From: Actinoplanes ianthinogenes
Lineage (GTDB): Bacteria > Actinomycetota > Actinomycetes > Mycobacteriales > Micromonosporaceae
NCBI RefSeq assembly: GCF_018324205.1
Contig: NZ_AP023356.1
Span: forward strand, 7,069,501-7,133,500
Length of the DNA stretch: 64,000 nt
Direction: 5' to 3'
The notes below the pieces were generated by a model. It did not search any database. It saw nothing but the letters and a program-made list of their open reading frames with translations, and had not been told where the DNA came from. The position numbers and the translations under genes are program-made. Positions 1-6,726 of the stretch are shown one piece after another (the first letter of the stretch is position 1; the number at the start of each line of letters is the position of its first letter).

Positions 1-2
1 AC

Positions 3-506
3 GGCCAGCCCGCCCCGGGTTACGGCCAGCCGGCTTACGGCGCGCCCGCCCCGGGCTACGGCGCTCCCGGCTACGGCCCCGGCATGCCGGTGGGTTACGC
101 GAGCTGGATCCAGCGCGTCGGCGCCACCATCATTGACATGCTGGTCTACGTGCCGTTCTACATCGTGGCGCTGTTCTTCCGGCCCACCGTGGACCCGCAA
201 ACCCTGGAGATCCACACCAGCCCGATGTACTGGGTGATCTACTTCCTGGGTCTCGCCGCTTGGGGTTACAACCGCTGGTACTTGGCCGGCACCACGGGCC
301 AGAGTTGGGGCAAGAAGGCGCTCGGCATCAAGCTGGTGGACGGCGCGAGCGGCCAGACCATCGGGGCCGGCAAGGCGTTCCTGCGGGATCTGGCCCACAT
401 TGCGGACGGTTTCATCTGCGGCATCGGCTACCTGTTCCCGCTCTGGGACGAGAAGCGGCAGACCCTGTCCGACAAGATCTGCAGCACGGTCGTCGTGCGT
501 CTCTGA
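3..506 (+). CDS. RDD family membrane protein (5' end outside window)
   Basis: The open frame runs in from the left edge, so the true start is upstream. The first 27 visible codons encode a Pro/Gly/Tyr/Ala-rich tail with repeated PGYG units, typical of the disordered N-terminus of actinobacterial RDD proteins. The in-frame ATG at 84 follows no clear ribosome site and is probably internal. An RDD domain follows, with QRVGATIIDMLVYVPFYI, a second hydrophobic stretch around WVIYFLGLAAWGYNRW, and the conserved GTTGQSWGKKALGIKLVDG segment. It should be an integral membrane protein with a cytosolic low-complexity tail. The family has no settled biochemical role, so I assign none. Confidence 0.85.
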   Translation, partial: GQPAPGYGQPAYGAPAPGYGAPGYGPGMPVGYASWIQRVGATIIDMLVYVPFYIVALFFRPTVDPQTLEIHTSPMYWVIYFLGLAAWGYNRWYLAGTTGQSWGKKALGIKLVDGASGQTIGAGKAFLRDLAHIADGFICGIGYLFPLWDEKRQTLSDKICSTVVVRL

Positions 507-523
507 CATACCGCTCGTCGAAA

Positions 524-553
524 CCCCGCCGGTGCCCGCACCGGCGGGGTTTT
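524..553 (+). terminator. Rho-independent terminator after RDD gene
   Basis: CCCCGCCGGTGC at 524-535 pairs perfectly with 538-549, and TTTT follows at 550-553. It lies 18 bases past the RDD stop codon and separates it from the nitronate monooxygenase gene. Confidence 0.85.
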
Positions 554-580
554 CTGTTACCGCGGCGGTAGTTTGGGCGC

Positions 581-1576
581 ATGCGGGACGTGTTGCGGCC
601 GATCGTGGTGGCGCCGATGGCCGGCGGTCCGTCCACCCCGGAGCTGGTCGTCGCCGCCGGCAGGGCCGGCGCGCTCGGCTTCCTCGCCGCCGGCTACAAG
701 ACCCCGGAGGCTGTCGAGGCCGAGGTCCGCTCGGTGCGAGGTTCCTCATCGACGTACGGCCTCAACCTCTTCGTGCCGATGCCGCCGCTGCGTGACGTGG
801 CGGCCGTCGAGCGGTATCGGGAGGCGTTGCGTCCCGAGGCCGAGCGCTACGGCGTGGAGCTGCCGCCGATCCGGCCGGCCGACGACGATCACTTCGCGGC
901 CAAGGTGGCGATCGCCGTGGAGCATCGGGTCCCGCTGGTCAGCTTCACCTTCGGTGTCCCGCCGGTGGCGGTGGTGCGGGCGCTGCACGCGGCCGGCTCG
1001 GCGGTGCTGATCACCGTGACGACCGCTGACGAGGCGCGTCAGGCGCTCGCGGCGGGGCCGGACGGCCTGATCGCGCAGGGCGGGGATGCGGGCGGGCACT
1101 CGGCGACGTTCCGCCCGGCGGCCTATCGCGGCGACCGCGGCGCGGCGGAGGTGCTGGCCGAGGTCCGTGCCGTCACCGATCTGCCGGTGATCGCGGCCGG
1201 TGGCGCGGACGTCCCGGGGCTGCTCCGCGCCGGCGCGGCGGCGGTGCAGTGCGGCACCGCGTTCCTGCTCGCCGAGGAGGCCGGCACCCGTGGAGTCCAG
1301 CGGGCCGCCATGCTCTCCGGCGAGTCCGTGGAGACCGTGGTGACCAGGGCGTTCACCGGGCAGCCGGCGCGGGCGCTGCGGAATCGTTTCGTGGATGTGT
1401 ACTCGCCGCTCGCCCCGGTCGGCTACCCGGCGATCCATCACCTGACGGCTCCGATCCGGGCGGCGGCGGCCCGGCGGGGCGACGCCGGCGCGCTGAACCT
1501 CTGGGCCGGGGTGAACCACGCGGCCGCTCGTCCCGCGGCCACCGCGACGCTGGTGGACCAGCTCCTTTCGGCCTGA
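581..1576 (+). CDS. Nitronate monooxygenase family flavoprotein
   Basis: A 331-residue protein with the TIM-barrel fold signature of the nitronate monooxygenase / 2-nitropropane dioxygenase family. It opens with a short strand and the PIVVAPMAGGPSTPELV segment. Residues 166-173, QGGDAGGH, match the family phosphate/FMN-binding loop, with His173 at the usual catalytic position. LPVIAAGGAD and AAAVQCGTAFLLAEEAG form the second phosphate-binding region. Members oxidise alkyl nitronates with FMN and oxygen and are cytosolic; the natural substrate here cannot be read. The ATG at 581 sits 31 bases after the upstream terminator stem, so the gene probably has its own promoter. Enoyl-reductase relatives share the fold and cannot be fully excluded. 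Confidence 0.85.
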   Translation: MRDVLRPIVVAPMAGGPSTPELVVAAGRAGALGFLAAGYKTPEAVEAEVRSVRGSSSTYGLNLFVPMPPLRDVAAVERYREALRPEAERYGVELPPIRPADDDHFAAKVAIAVEHRVPLVSFTFGVPPVAVVRALHAAGSAVLITVTTADEARQALAAGPDGLIAQGGDAGGHSATFRPAAYRGDRGAAEVLAEVRAVTDLPVIAAGGADVPGLLRAGAAAVQCGTAFLLAEEAGTRGVQRAAMLSGESVETVVTRAFTGQPARALRNRFVDVYSPLAPVGYPAIHHLTAPIRAAAARRGDAGALNLWAGVNHAAARPAATATLVDQLLSA

Positions 1577-1581
1577 AATAA

Positions 1582-1620
1582 GAACTAAATTAACGATCGT
1601 TAATACTTAACAAATTGTTC
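1582..1620. promoter_or_regulatory. A/T-rich palindromic region, possible operator
   Basis: In the 188-base gap after the monooxygenase, bases 1589-1604 form a perfect 16-base palindrome, ATTAACGATCGTTAAT, inside an A/T-rich tract strikingly unlike the surrounding DNA. GAAC at 1582-1585 and GTTC at 1617-1620 bracket it. Palindromes of this size usually bind dimeric repressors. It lies about 160 bases before the next start codon; the binding protein is unknown. Confidence 0.4.
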
Positions 1621-1764
1621 TTCGCGGCACGCGACATTCGGGTTCGACTCCGGTGTAGATTCTGTTTCGGGCCGAGGTCGGCCGGGCGGATGAGAACCGT
1701 TCGCCGGTGATCTCGTCCGGCGTCGCGGGAGATCCTCGCGGCGATTCAGAAAAGGATCCTGGAA

Positions 1765-2151
1765 ATGCGTAGTGCGCTGCTCGCCGCTATTGTTCCGGCC
1801 GTGCTCGTGCCCGGTGTGGCACAGGCTGCCCCGCGCCACACGACCGACGTGCTGGGCACCTATGGGTTCGGTCGCGCCGCGGTCATCGGTTCCGCCGGTG
1901 AGGCCGCCGGGCTCTGGTCCACGACGATGATCTACTCCGGGATCGCCGGAGACGACCTGGTGATCACGTATACGCCGAGGTACAAGGCGTCGGCCACCGA
2001 GCGGGTTGTCTACACCGCGCTGTTCACCGAGGTGGCCTATCCGGACGCCGAGTGCGACCGGGTCGGGGCCGACGGCGTGGCCAAGCACGTCTGGGTGTCG
2101 TATCGGTGCCGCACCGGCGTCGCGCCGAATTACACGCTGCTCGTCCGCTGA
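1765..2151 (+). CDS. Small secreted protein of unknown function
   Basis: A 128-residue protein with a clear signal peptide: short charged start, hydrophobic ALLAAIVPAVLVPGVAQA, and a likely cut at AQA-AP near residue 22. The mature part is about 105 residues, rich in Tyr and beta-prone segments, with two cysteines (DAEC and YRCRTG) that could form a disulfide outside the cell. I recognise no domain. AAGGAT lies about 10 bases before the ATG. It stands alone, convergent with fahA, with a hairpin between the two. Size and lack of motifs fit a small extracellular inhibitor or structural protein, but that is a guess. Confidence 0.6.
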   Translation: MRSALLAAIVPAVLVPGVAQAAPRHTTDVLGTYGFGRAAVIGSAGEAAGLWSTTMIYSGIAGDDLVITYTPRYKASATERVVYTALFTEVAYPDAECDRVGADGVAKHVWVSYRCRTGVAPNYTLLVR

Positions 2152-2298
2152 CCGACCGCGAACACCTTTTCGTGCGGGATTTCTCGGGTGCACCCGGCGC
2201 CGATGATTCCCGCGCACGATTGTGCGGATTCGTGCGTGCGCCGCGCATCAACCTGAAGATTCGGGTGCGGAGCGCGCCATTGACTTTGCTGGGGGGAG

Positions 2299-2335
2299 CC
2301 CGGTTTCCGTTGCCACCGGGGTAACGGAAACCGGG
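2299..2335. terminator. Bidirectional hairpin between convergent genes
   Basis: CCCGGTTTCCGTT (2299-2311) pairs perfectly with 2323-2335 around an 11-base loop: 13 base pairs, no T tract. It sits between the secreted protein and the fahA stop codon, so it can serve both transcripts. Confidence 0.7.
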
Positions 2336-2345
2336 CGATTAACAG

Positions 2346-3599
2346 CTATTCCGCCGGCGGGGCGGGGACCACCCGGCCGGTCACCTCGCCGAAACAGAGG
2401 CGGGAGCCGTCGGCGGCCGGGGCGGTGGCGGTGATGGTCACCTCGTCGCCGTCCTCCAGGAACGAGCGGGTGGAGCCGTCCGGGAGTTTCAGGGGCTCCT
2501 GGGAGTTCCAGGAGAGCTCGATCAGGGAGCCTCGGGTGTCCGGGGCCGGGCCGCTGACCGTGCCGGAGGCGTAGAGGTCACCGGTGCGCAGCGAGGCGCC
2601 GTTGACGGTCATGTGGGCGAGCTGCTGGGCCGGGGTCCAGTACATCCCGGCGAACGGGGGACGGCTGATCACCGTGCCGTTCAGCCGGACCTCCAGGGAC
2701 AGGTCGAGGCCCCAGGGGTCGTCGCGGTCGTCCAGGTAGGGGAGCAGGGGCTCGTCGCGAGCCGGCGCAGCGACCCGGGCCGCGGCGAGCGCGGTCAGCG
2801 GCACGACCCACGGGGAGACCGAGGTCAGGAAGGACTTGCCCAGGAACGGGCCGAGCGGGACGTACTCCCAGGCCTGGAGGTCGCGGGCGGACCAGTCGTT
2901 GACCAGGCAGACCCCGAAGACGTGCGACGGGAAGTCGCGGGCCGCGACCGGGGCGCCGAGCTCGGACGGCATGCCGACGACGAAGCCCACCTCGGCCTCG
3001 ATGTCGAGCCGGCGGGACGGGCCGAAGACCGGGGGCTCGTCCGGGCGGCGGGACTGGCCCAGCGGGCGGACCACCGGGGTGCCGGAGACCCGCACGGTCC
3101 CGGACCGGCCGTGGTAGCCGATCGGGAGGTGCTTCCAGTTCGGGGTGAGCGGCGGGGAGCCGGGGCGGAACATCCGGCCCAGGTTCTCCGCGTGGTCCCG
3201 CGAGCTGTAGAAGTCGACGTAGTCGGCCACCTCGATCGGCAGGTGCAGGGTGACCGAGGAGCGCGGGATCAGGTGCGGCTCGACCCGCTCGCGATGGGCC
3301 GGATCGGTCAGCCACGCGGTGATCATCGCACGGGTGGAGGCCCAGGACTCCGGGCCCCGTGCCATGAAGGCATTCAGCGAACCGGTGGCGTGCACCGGGT
3401 CGCCGGTCAGCCCGGCGAGGTCCAGCACGTGGTCACCGATCGCCACGCCGGTGCGCGGCGCGCCCGGGTGCGCCGGTCCGCGCGTGGTCGCGGCGCCCGG
3501 GGACGGGTCGTGGGCGGTGGCCCGGGCCGGGGAGAAGATGCCGTAGGGCAGGTTGGCCAGGCCGAAGCCGGTGTCCGAGGGCAGGTCGAGCCAGGTCAT
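2346..3599 (-). CDS. fahA: Fumarylacetoacetase
   Basis: A 417-residue protein matching fumarylacetoacetate hydrolase over its full usual length. It splits fumarylacetoacetate into fumarate and acetoacetate, the last step of tyrosine/homogentisate breakdown, in the cytosol. Visible signatures are the small N-terminal domain (DLPSDTGFGLANLPYGIFS), DFYSSRDHAENLGRMFR with metal- and substrate-binding residues, PIGYHGRSGTVRVSGTPV, the acidic metal-site run DIEAEVGFVVG, and ASGTVSGP near the end. Its ATG overlaps the stop of the preceding gene as ATGA at 3596-3599, so translation is coupled. It is the last gene of a three-gene operon with hmgA, as the pathway predicts. Confidence 0.95.
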   Translation of the reverse strand: MTWLDLPSDTGFGLANLPYGIFSPARATAHDPSPGAATTRGPAHPGAPRTGVAIGDHVLDLAGLTGDPVHATGSLNAFMARGPESWASTRAMITAWLTDPAHRERVEPHLIPRSSVTLHLPIEVADYVDFYSSRDHAENLGRMFRPGSPPLTPNWKHLPIGYHGRSGTVRVSGTPVVRPLGQSRRPDEPPVFGPSRRLDIEAEVGFVVGMPSELGAPVAARDFPSHVFGVCLVNDWSARDLQAWEYVPLGPFLGKSFLTSVSPWVVPLTALAAARVAAPARDEPLLPYLDDRDDPWGLDLSLEVRLNGTVISRPPFAGMYWTPAQQLAHMTVNGASLRTGDLYASGTVSGPAPDTRGSLIELSWNSQEPLKLPDGSTRSFLEDGDEVTITATAPAADGSRLCFGEVTGRVVPAPPAE

Positions 3600-4549
3600 A
3601 CGGTGATTCTCTCCGGGAGCAGGCCGAGTTGGACGAGATCGTGGATCGGGTCGCCGACGTCGCAGGTGCCGAACGAGGTGAAGACCGCGCGGGCGCGGGC
3701 GGCGCGAGCCGGGGACCAGGTCCGCAACTCGGTCGCGATCGCGGCGGCGTCGGTGCGGGCCAGGTGCTCGGCGGCGCGGGACGGTTCATCGGCGGCGAGC
3801 AGGACGTTCAGGAAGCCGTGGTGGTCGAAACCGGTCGCCGGGTCGGTGTGGCGGATGGCGTGATGCAGTCCGGCGGTGCATTTGAAGGCGATGCCCCGGT
3901 CGACGCACGCCCGGATCGTCGCGGCCAGCTCGGCGACCGGCGGGAACAGGTCGGCGCGCACCCCGCCGGTGCGCAGCTTGGCGCGGAAGCCGGTGCCGGC
4001 CAGCGCGTCGAGCACCTCGTCACGCGCGTCGGTGCGCGGGATCTCGACCGCCACGGGCAGATCGGGCGGAAGGCAGCCGGCTGCCGTGCGTACCGTCAAC
4101 CGCAGGTGCGCGGCATCGACCGCGACCGTGGCCTCGACCGTGGCCAGCCGCAATCCCGGGTGTTTCGCGATCGTGCCGGCCGCGGCCGGCAGATCGGCGG
4201 GCGAGGCGATCAGCGCGAGGTCCAGCGGCGGTCCGGACCGATCGAGGTGTACGTCGACCTCCGCCAGCCGCGACGCGGGCAGCACGAACGGCCCGACGAG
4301 CGTCCCGTGCCGCCGCAGGAAGGCCGGCACGGCCTCGGCCATCGTCGCGTTCCCGGGCGGGAAGAGCGCCGCGTCGTCGAAGAACCGCGCGAACAACTCG
4401 CCGACAGCCGCCGTGGGCCGCCCGGAGGCGGCGGCCGCCGCGGGCCGCCCGGAGGAGGCGGGTGCCGCGGGCTGCGCGGAAGCCACCGCGGCGGACGCGG
4501 TGCCGGGGTCGGTGGTCGCGGCGTGCGGTGGGGTGGCCGGCGCGGTCAT
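3596..4549 (-). CDS. Conserved protein of unknown function in homogentisate operon
   Basis: A 317-residue protein between hmgA and fahA. Its start overlaps the hmgA stop (ATGA, 4546-4549) and its stop overlaps the fahA start (ATGA, 3596-3599). I chose the ATG at 4549 because of this overlap; the frame stays open further upstream only inside hmgA. The first 45 residues are an Ala/Pro-rich low-complexity tail with a duplicated SGRP-A-A segment. The core begins at ELFARFFDDAALFPPGNA and includes FVLPASRLAEVDV, a VAVEIPRTD strand, AKLRTGGVRADLFPP and AFKCTAGLHHAIRH near the C-terminus. The Glu, Lys and His placed at strand ends look like a TIM-barrel enzyme, an inference only. Conserved coupling implies a role in tyrosine or phenylacetate-type catabolism. 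No maleylacetoacetate isomerase is visible in this operon. Confidence 0.8.
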   Translation of the reverse strand: MTAPATPPHAATTDPGTASAAVASAQPAAPASSGRPAAAAASGRPTAAVGELFARFFDDAALFPPGNATMAEAVPAFLRRHGTLVGPFVLPASRLAEVDVHLDRSGPPLDLALIASPADLPAAAGTIAKHPGLRLATVEATVAVDAAHLRLTVRTAAGCLPPDLPVAVEIPRTDARDEVLDALAGTGFRAKLRTGGVRADLFPPVAELAATIRACVDRGIAFKCTAGLHHAIRHTDPATGFDHHGFLNVLLAADEPSRAAEHLARTDAAAIATELRTWSPARAARARAVFTSFGTCDVGDPIHDLVQLGLLPERITV

Positions 4550-5721
4550 GCGGCGGGGCCGCGGCCGGACCACGACCAGGCGTAGCGGCCGTCGTCGGAG
4601 GCCAGGCCCGCCTCGCCGAGGTCGAGCGGGCGGAACGTGTCGACCATGACCGCGGTCTCGTCGAAGAACTCGACGCCGAGCGAGCGCTCGACCGCACCGG
4701 GCTGCGGGCCGTGCGAGTGCCCGCCGGGGTGCAGCGAGATCGAGCCCTTGCCGATGCCGGAGCCCTTGCGCGCCTCGTAGTCCCCGTCGACGTAGAACAT
4801 CACCTCGTCGGAGTCGACGTTCGAGTGGTAATACGGCACCGGGACGGCGAGCGGGTGGTAGTCGACCTTGCGGGGCACGAAGTTGCAGATCACGAAGTTG
4901 GTGCCCTCGAAGACCTGGTGCACCGGCGGCGGCTGGTGCACGCGGCCGGTGATCGGCTCGAAGTCGGCGATGTTGAACGCGTACGGGTACAGGCACCCGT
5001 CCCAGCCGACCACGTCGAACGGGTGCTCCGGCACGACGTGGATCGAGCCGCCGCCGCGGTGCTTGATGTACACCTCGACGTCGGTGCCCTCGGCCAGCAT
5101 CGGCTCGACCGGCCCGCGCAGGTCCCGCTCGCAGTACGGCGCGTGCTCCAGGAACTGCCCGTAACGGGAGAGGTAGCGTTTCGGCGGGGCGATGTGCGAG
5201 CTCGCCTCGATCGCGTACGTGCGCAGCGGCTCGGCGCCGGTCGGGATCCACCGGTGCGTGGTGGTCCGCGGGATGATCACGTAATCGCCCTGGCCGACGG
5301 TGAGCGCGCCGAACACCGTCTCCACGGTGGCGCTGCCCCGCTCGACGTAAACGCACTCGTCGCCGGTCGCGTTGCGGTAATACGGCGAGATCTCGGTGGA
5401 GACCGCGTAGGAGATCCGGACGTCGGCGTTGCCCAGGACCAGGCGGCGCGAGGTGACCGGGTCGGCGTCCTTGAACGCCAGGTCGTGCAGCTTGAGGTGC
5501 CGTGGGACCAGGGGGAGGTTCGGCGTCAGGGACTGGTCGGGGAGCTCCCACGGGCGGGCGTCGACGATGGCCGACGGGATGCCGCGGTGGTAGAGCAACG
5601 ACGAGTCGGAGGAGAAGCCCTCCTCGCCGACCAACTCCTCGGCATACAGCCCGCCGTCGGGACGGCGGTGCTGGGTGTGCCGCTTCGGCGGGATGCTGCC
5701 CACCTGCCGGTAGAACGTCAC
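4546..5721 (-). CDS. hmgA: Homogentisate 1,2-dioxygenase
   Basis: A 391-residue cupin-fold dioxygenase that opens the ring of homogentisate with iron and oxygen to give maleylacetoacetate. Recognisable pieces are YRQVGSIPPKRHTQHR at the start, YVIIPRTTTHRWIP in the first cupin half, FLEHAPYCERDLRGP, and EHPFDVVGWDGCLYPYAFN, then HPGGHSHGPQPGAVE, where the metal-binding His and Glu cluster. The frame is open to an ATG at 5787, but the GTG at 5721 is chosen because AGGAGGT lies seven bases before it and the protein family starts here. It is the first gene of the operon and is divergent from a TetR regulator across a palindrome-rich spacer. Confidence 0.93.
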   Translation of the reverse strand: MTFYRQVGSIPPKRHTQHRRPDGGLYAEELVGEEGFSSDSSLLYHRGIPSAIVDARPWELPDQSLTPNLPLVPRHLKLHDLAFKDADPVTSRRLVLGNADVRISYAVSTEISPYYRNATGDECVYVERGSATVETVFGALTVGQGDYVIIPRTTTHRWIPTGAEPLRTYAIEASSHIAPPKRYLSRYGQFLEHAPYCERDLRGPVEPMLAEGTDVEVYIKHRGGGSIHVVPEHPFDVVGWDGCLYPYAFNIADFEPITGRVHQPPPVHQVFEGTNFVICNFVPRKVDYHPLAVPVPYYHSNVDSDEVMFYVDGDYEARKGSGIGKGSISLHPGGHSHGPQPGAVERSLGVEFFDETAVMVDTFRPLDLGEAGLASDDGRYAWSWSGRGPAA

Positions 5722-5772
5722 GCGTCTGACCTCCTGTGGTTCCTGCGGACCACCTCGGCGGGTCACGCCGCA

Positions 5773-5787
5773 GTGGTCCAGGACCAC
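5773..5787. promoter_or_regulatory. Palindrome upstream of hmgA (GTGGTCC-A-GGACCAC)
   Basis: A perfect 7-1-7 inverted repeat lies 52 bases before the hmgA start codon, where an operator or activator site would be expected. The cognate protein is not known; the neighbouring TetR protein is one candidate. Confidence 0.5.
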
Positions 5788-5789
5788 GC

Positions 5790-5818
5790 AGTCGTCACCA
5801 GGGGTGGTGGTGACGACT
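5790..5818. promoter_or_regulatory. 11-bp inverted repeat in hmgA-TetR spacer
   Basis: AGTCGTCACCA (5790-5800) and its exact complement (5808-5818) are separated by seven bases. It lies just upstream of the 7-1-7 palindrome in the same divergent spacer. It could be a hairpin in a transcript or a bipartite protein site. Confidence 0.45.
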
Positions 5819-5834
5819 CCATGTGCTACGGAAT

Positions 5835-5848
5835 TTACGGAGCCGTAA
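5835..5848. promoter_or_regulatory. TetR-type operator candidate
   Basis: TTACGGAGCCGTAA is a perfect 6-2-6 palindrome 76 bases before the TetR-family start. A further TACGGA half-site lies just 5' (5828-5833). Size and position fit autoregulation by the adjacent TetR protein. Confidence 0.5.
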
Positions 5849-5923
5849 CAGGCCGCACAAGGGGATCCACGGATTCGTCACAGCCGATCAAGCCGGTAGC
5901 CTGACGGTGGAGAAGGGGGCACC

Positions 5924-6514
5924 GTGCCGAAGATCGTTGATCACGACCAGCGGCGGTCCGAGATCGTCGAGGCGTATCTCGCGGTGGTGGCCCGGGACGG
6001 GCTGTCCGCGGCGACCAGCCGGGCGATCGCGGCCGAGCTGAACATCGGCACCGGCGCGCTCTGGCACTACTTCGACGGGTTCGACGATGTGGCCGCGGGG
6101 GCGTACAAGCGGATCGTGGAGCGGACCAACGGGCGGATCGCCGCGGTCACGGCCGGGCTGCGCGGGCTGGACGCGTTCTACCCGATGATCCGGGAGATCC
6201 TGCCGCTGACCAAGGAGACCCTGGACGAGGCGCACGTGGTGGTCGGTTTCTGGGGCCGGCTCGCGGCGAACGCCAAGATCGAGGAGACCCAGGAGGACCT
6301 GGGGGACTACTGGGGCGGGCTGATTGCCGGTTACTTCGCCGAGGCGATCGAGGACGGGGTCCTCGACCCGGCCATGCCGATTCCGGACGTGCTCGACGTG
6401 CTGCTCACCGTCTGCCTCGGACAGCAGGTGAACGCGGTGATGGCGTCACCCATGGTGGACCCGAGCCGGCAGCTCGGGATGGTCGACCACTGTCTGCTTC
6501 CGTGGCGGCGCTGA
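5924..6514 (+). CDS. TetR family transcriptional regulator
   Basis: A 196-residue protein with the TetR N-terminal helix-turn-helix at about residues 8-54: RRSEIVEAYLAVVARDGL, then ATSRAIAAELNIGTGALWHYF, where the Trp-His-Tyr-Phe end is diagnostic. The remaining 140 residues are helical and form the ligand-binding/dimer domain (ETQEDLGDYWGGLIAGYFAEAIEDG). It begins with GTG at 5924 after a GAAGGGGG ribosome site. It is divergent from the homogentisate operon, but its ligand domain gives no clue to the effector, so control of hmgA is an inference from position and from the palindromes between them. Confidence 0.88.
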   Translation: MPKIVDHDQRRSEIVEAYLAVVARDGLSAATSRAIAAELNIGTGALWHYFDGFDDVAAGAYKRIVERTNGRIAAVTAGLRGLDAFYPMIREILPLTKETLDEAHVVVGFWGRLAANAKIEETQEDLGDYWGGLIAGYFAEAIEDGVLDPAMPIPDVLDVLLTVCLGQQVNAVMASPMVDPSRQLGMVDHCLLPWRR

Positions 6515-6634
6515 AAGAACTTGCAAGGCCTCTGGGGCCCCTCTTCGCGTACCGAAAGCGCTTGATCCTGGGGTCTTGAGGTGCTGCTGTGTGCATATTG
6601 ATGGGAAGCTCTTTCGGGTCCTGAAAGAACTTGC
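6511..6634 (+). promoter_or_regulatory. Amylase promoter region with repeated CTGAAAGAACTTGC
   Basis: The 14-base sequence CTGAAAGAACTTGC occurs at 6511-6524 (crossing the TetR stop codon) and exactly again at 6621-6634, about 93 bases before the amylase start. The first copy runs on into CTTGCAAGG. CTTGCA-type repeats have been described in Streptomyces amylase promoters as sites for the maltose repressor (MalR/Reg1). Between the copies lies GAAAGCGCTTGATC (6554-6567), with the AAGCGCTT core common to LacI-family operators. Maltose/starch-responsive repression is inferred. Confidence 0.55.
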
Positions 6635-6726
6635 TACCTTCCGTTCACACATGAACGCCGGATTTCCGGCTTGTCACACCGCACCTCTCTAACAGCGCCG
6701 TCCCCCATGGCCCTGGAGGCTCTTCC

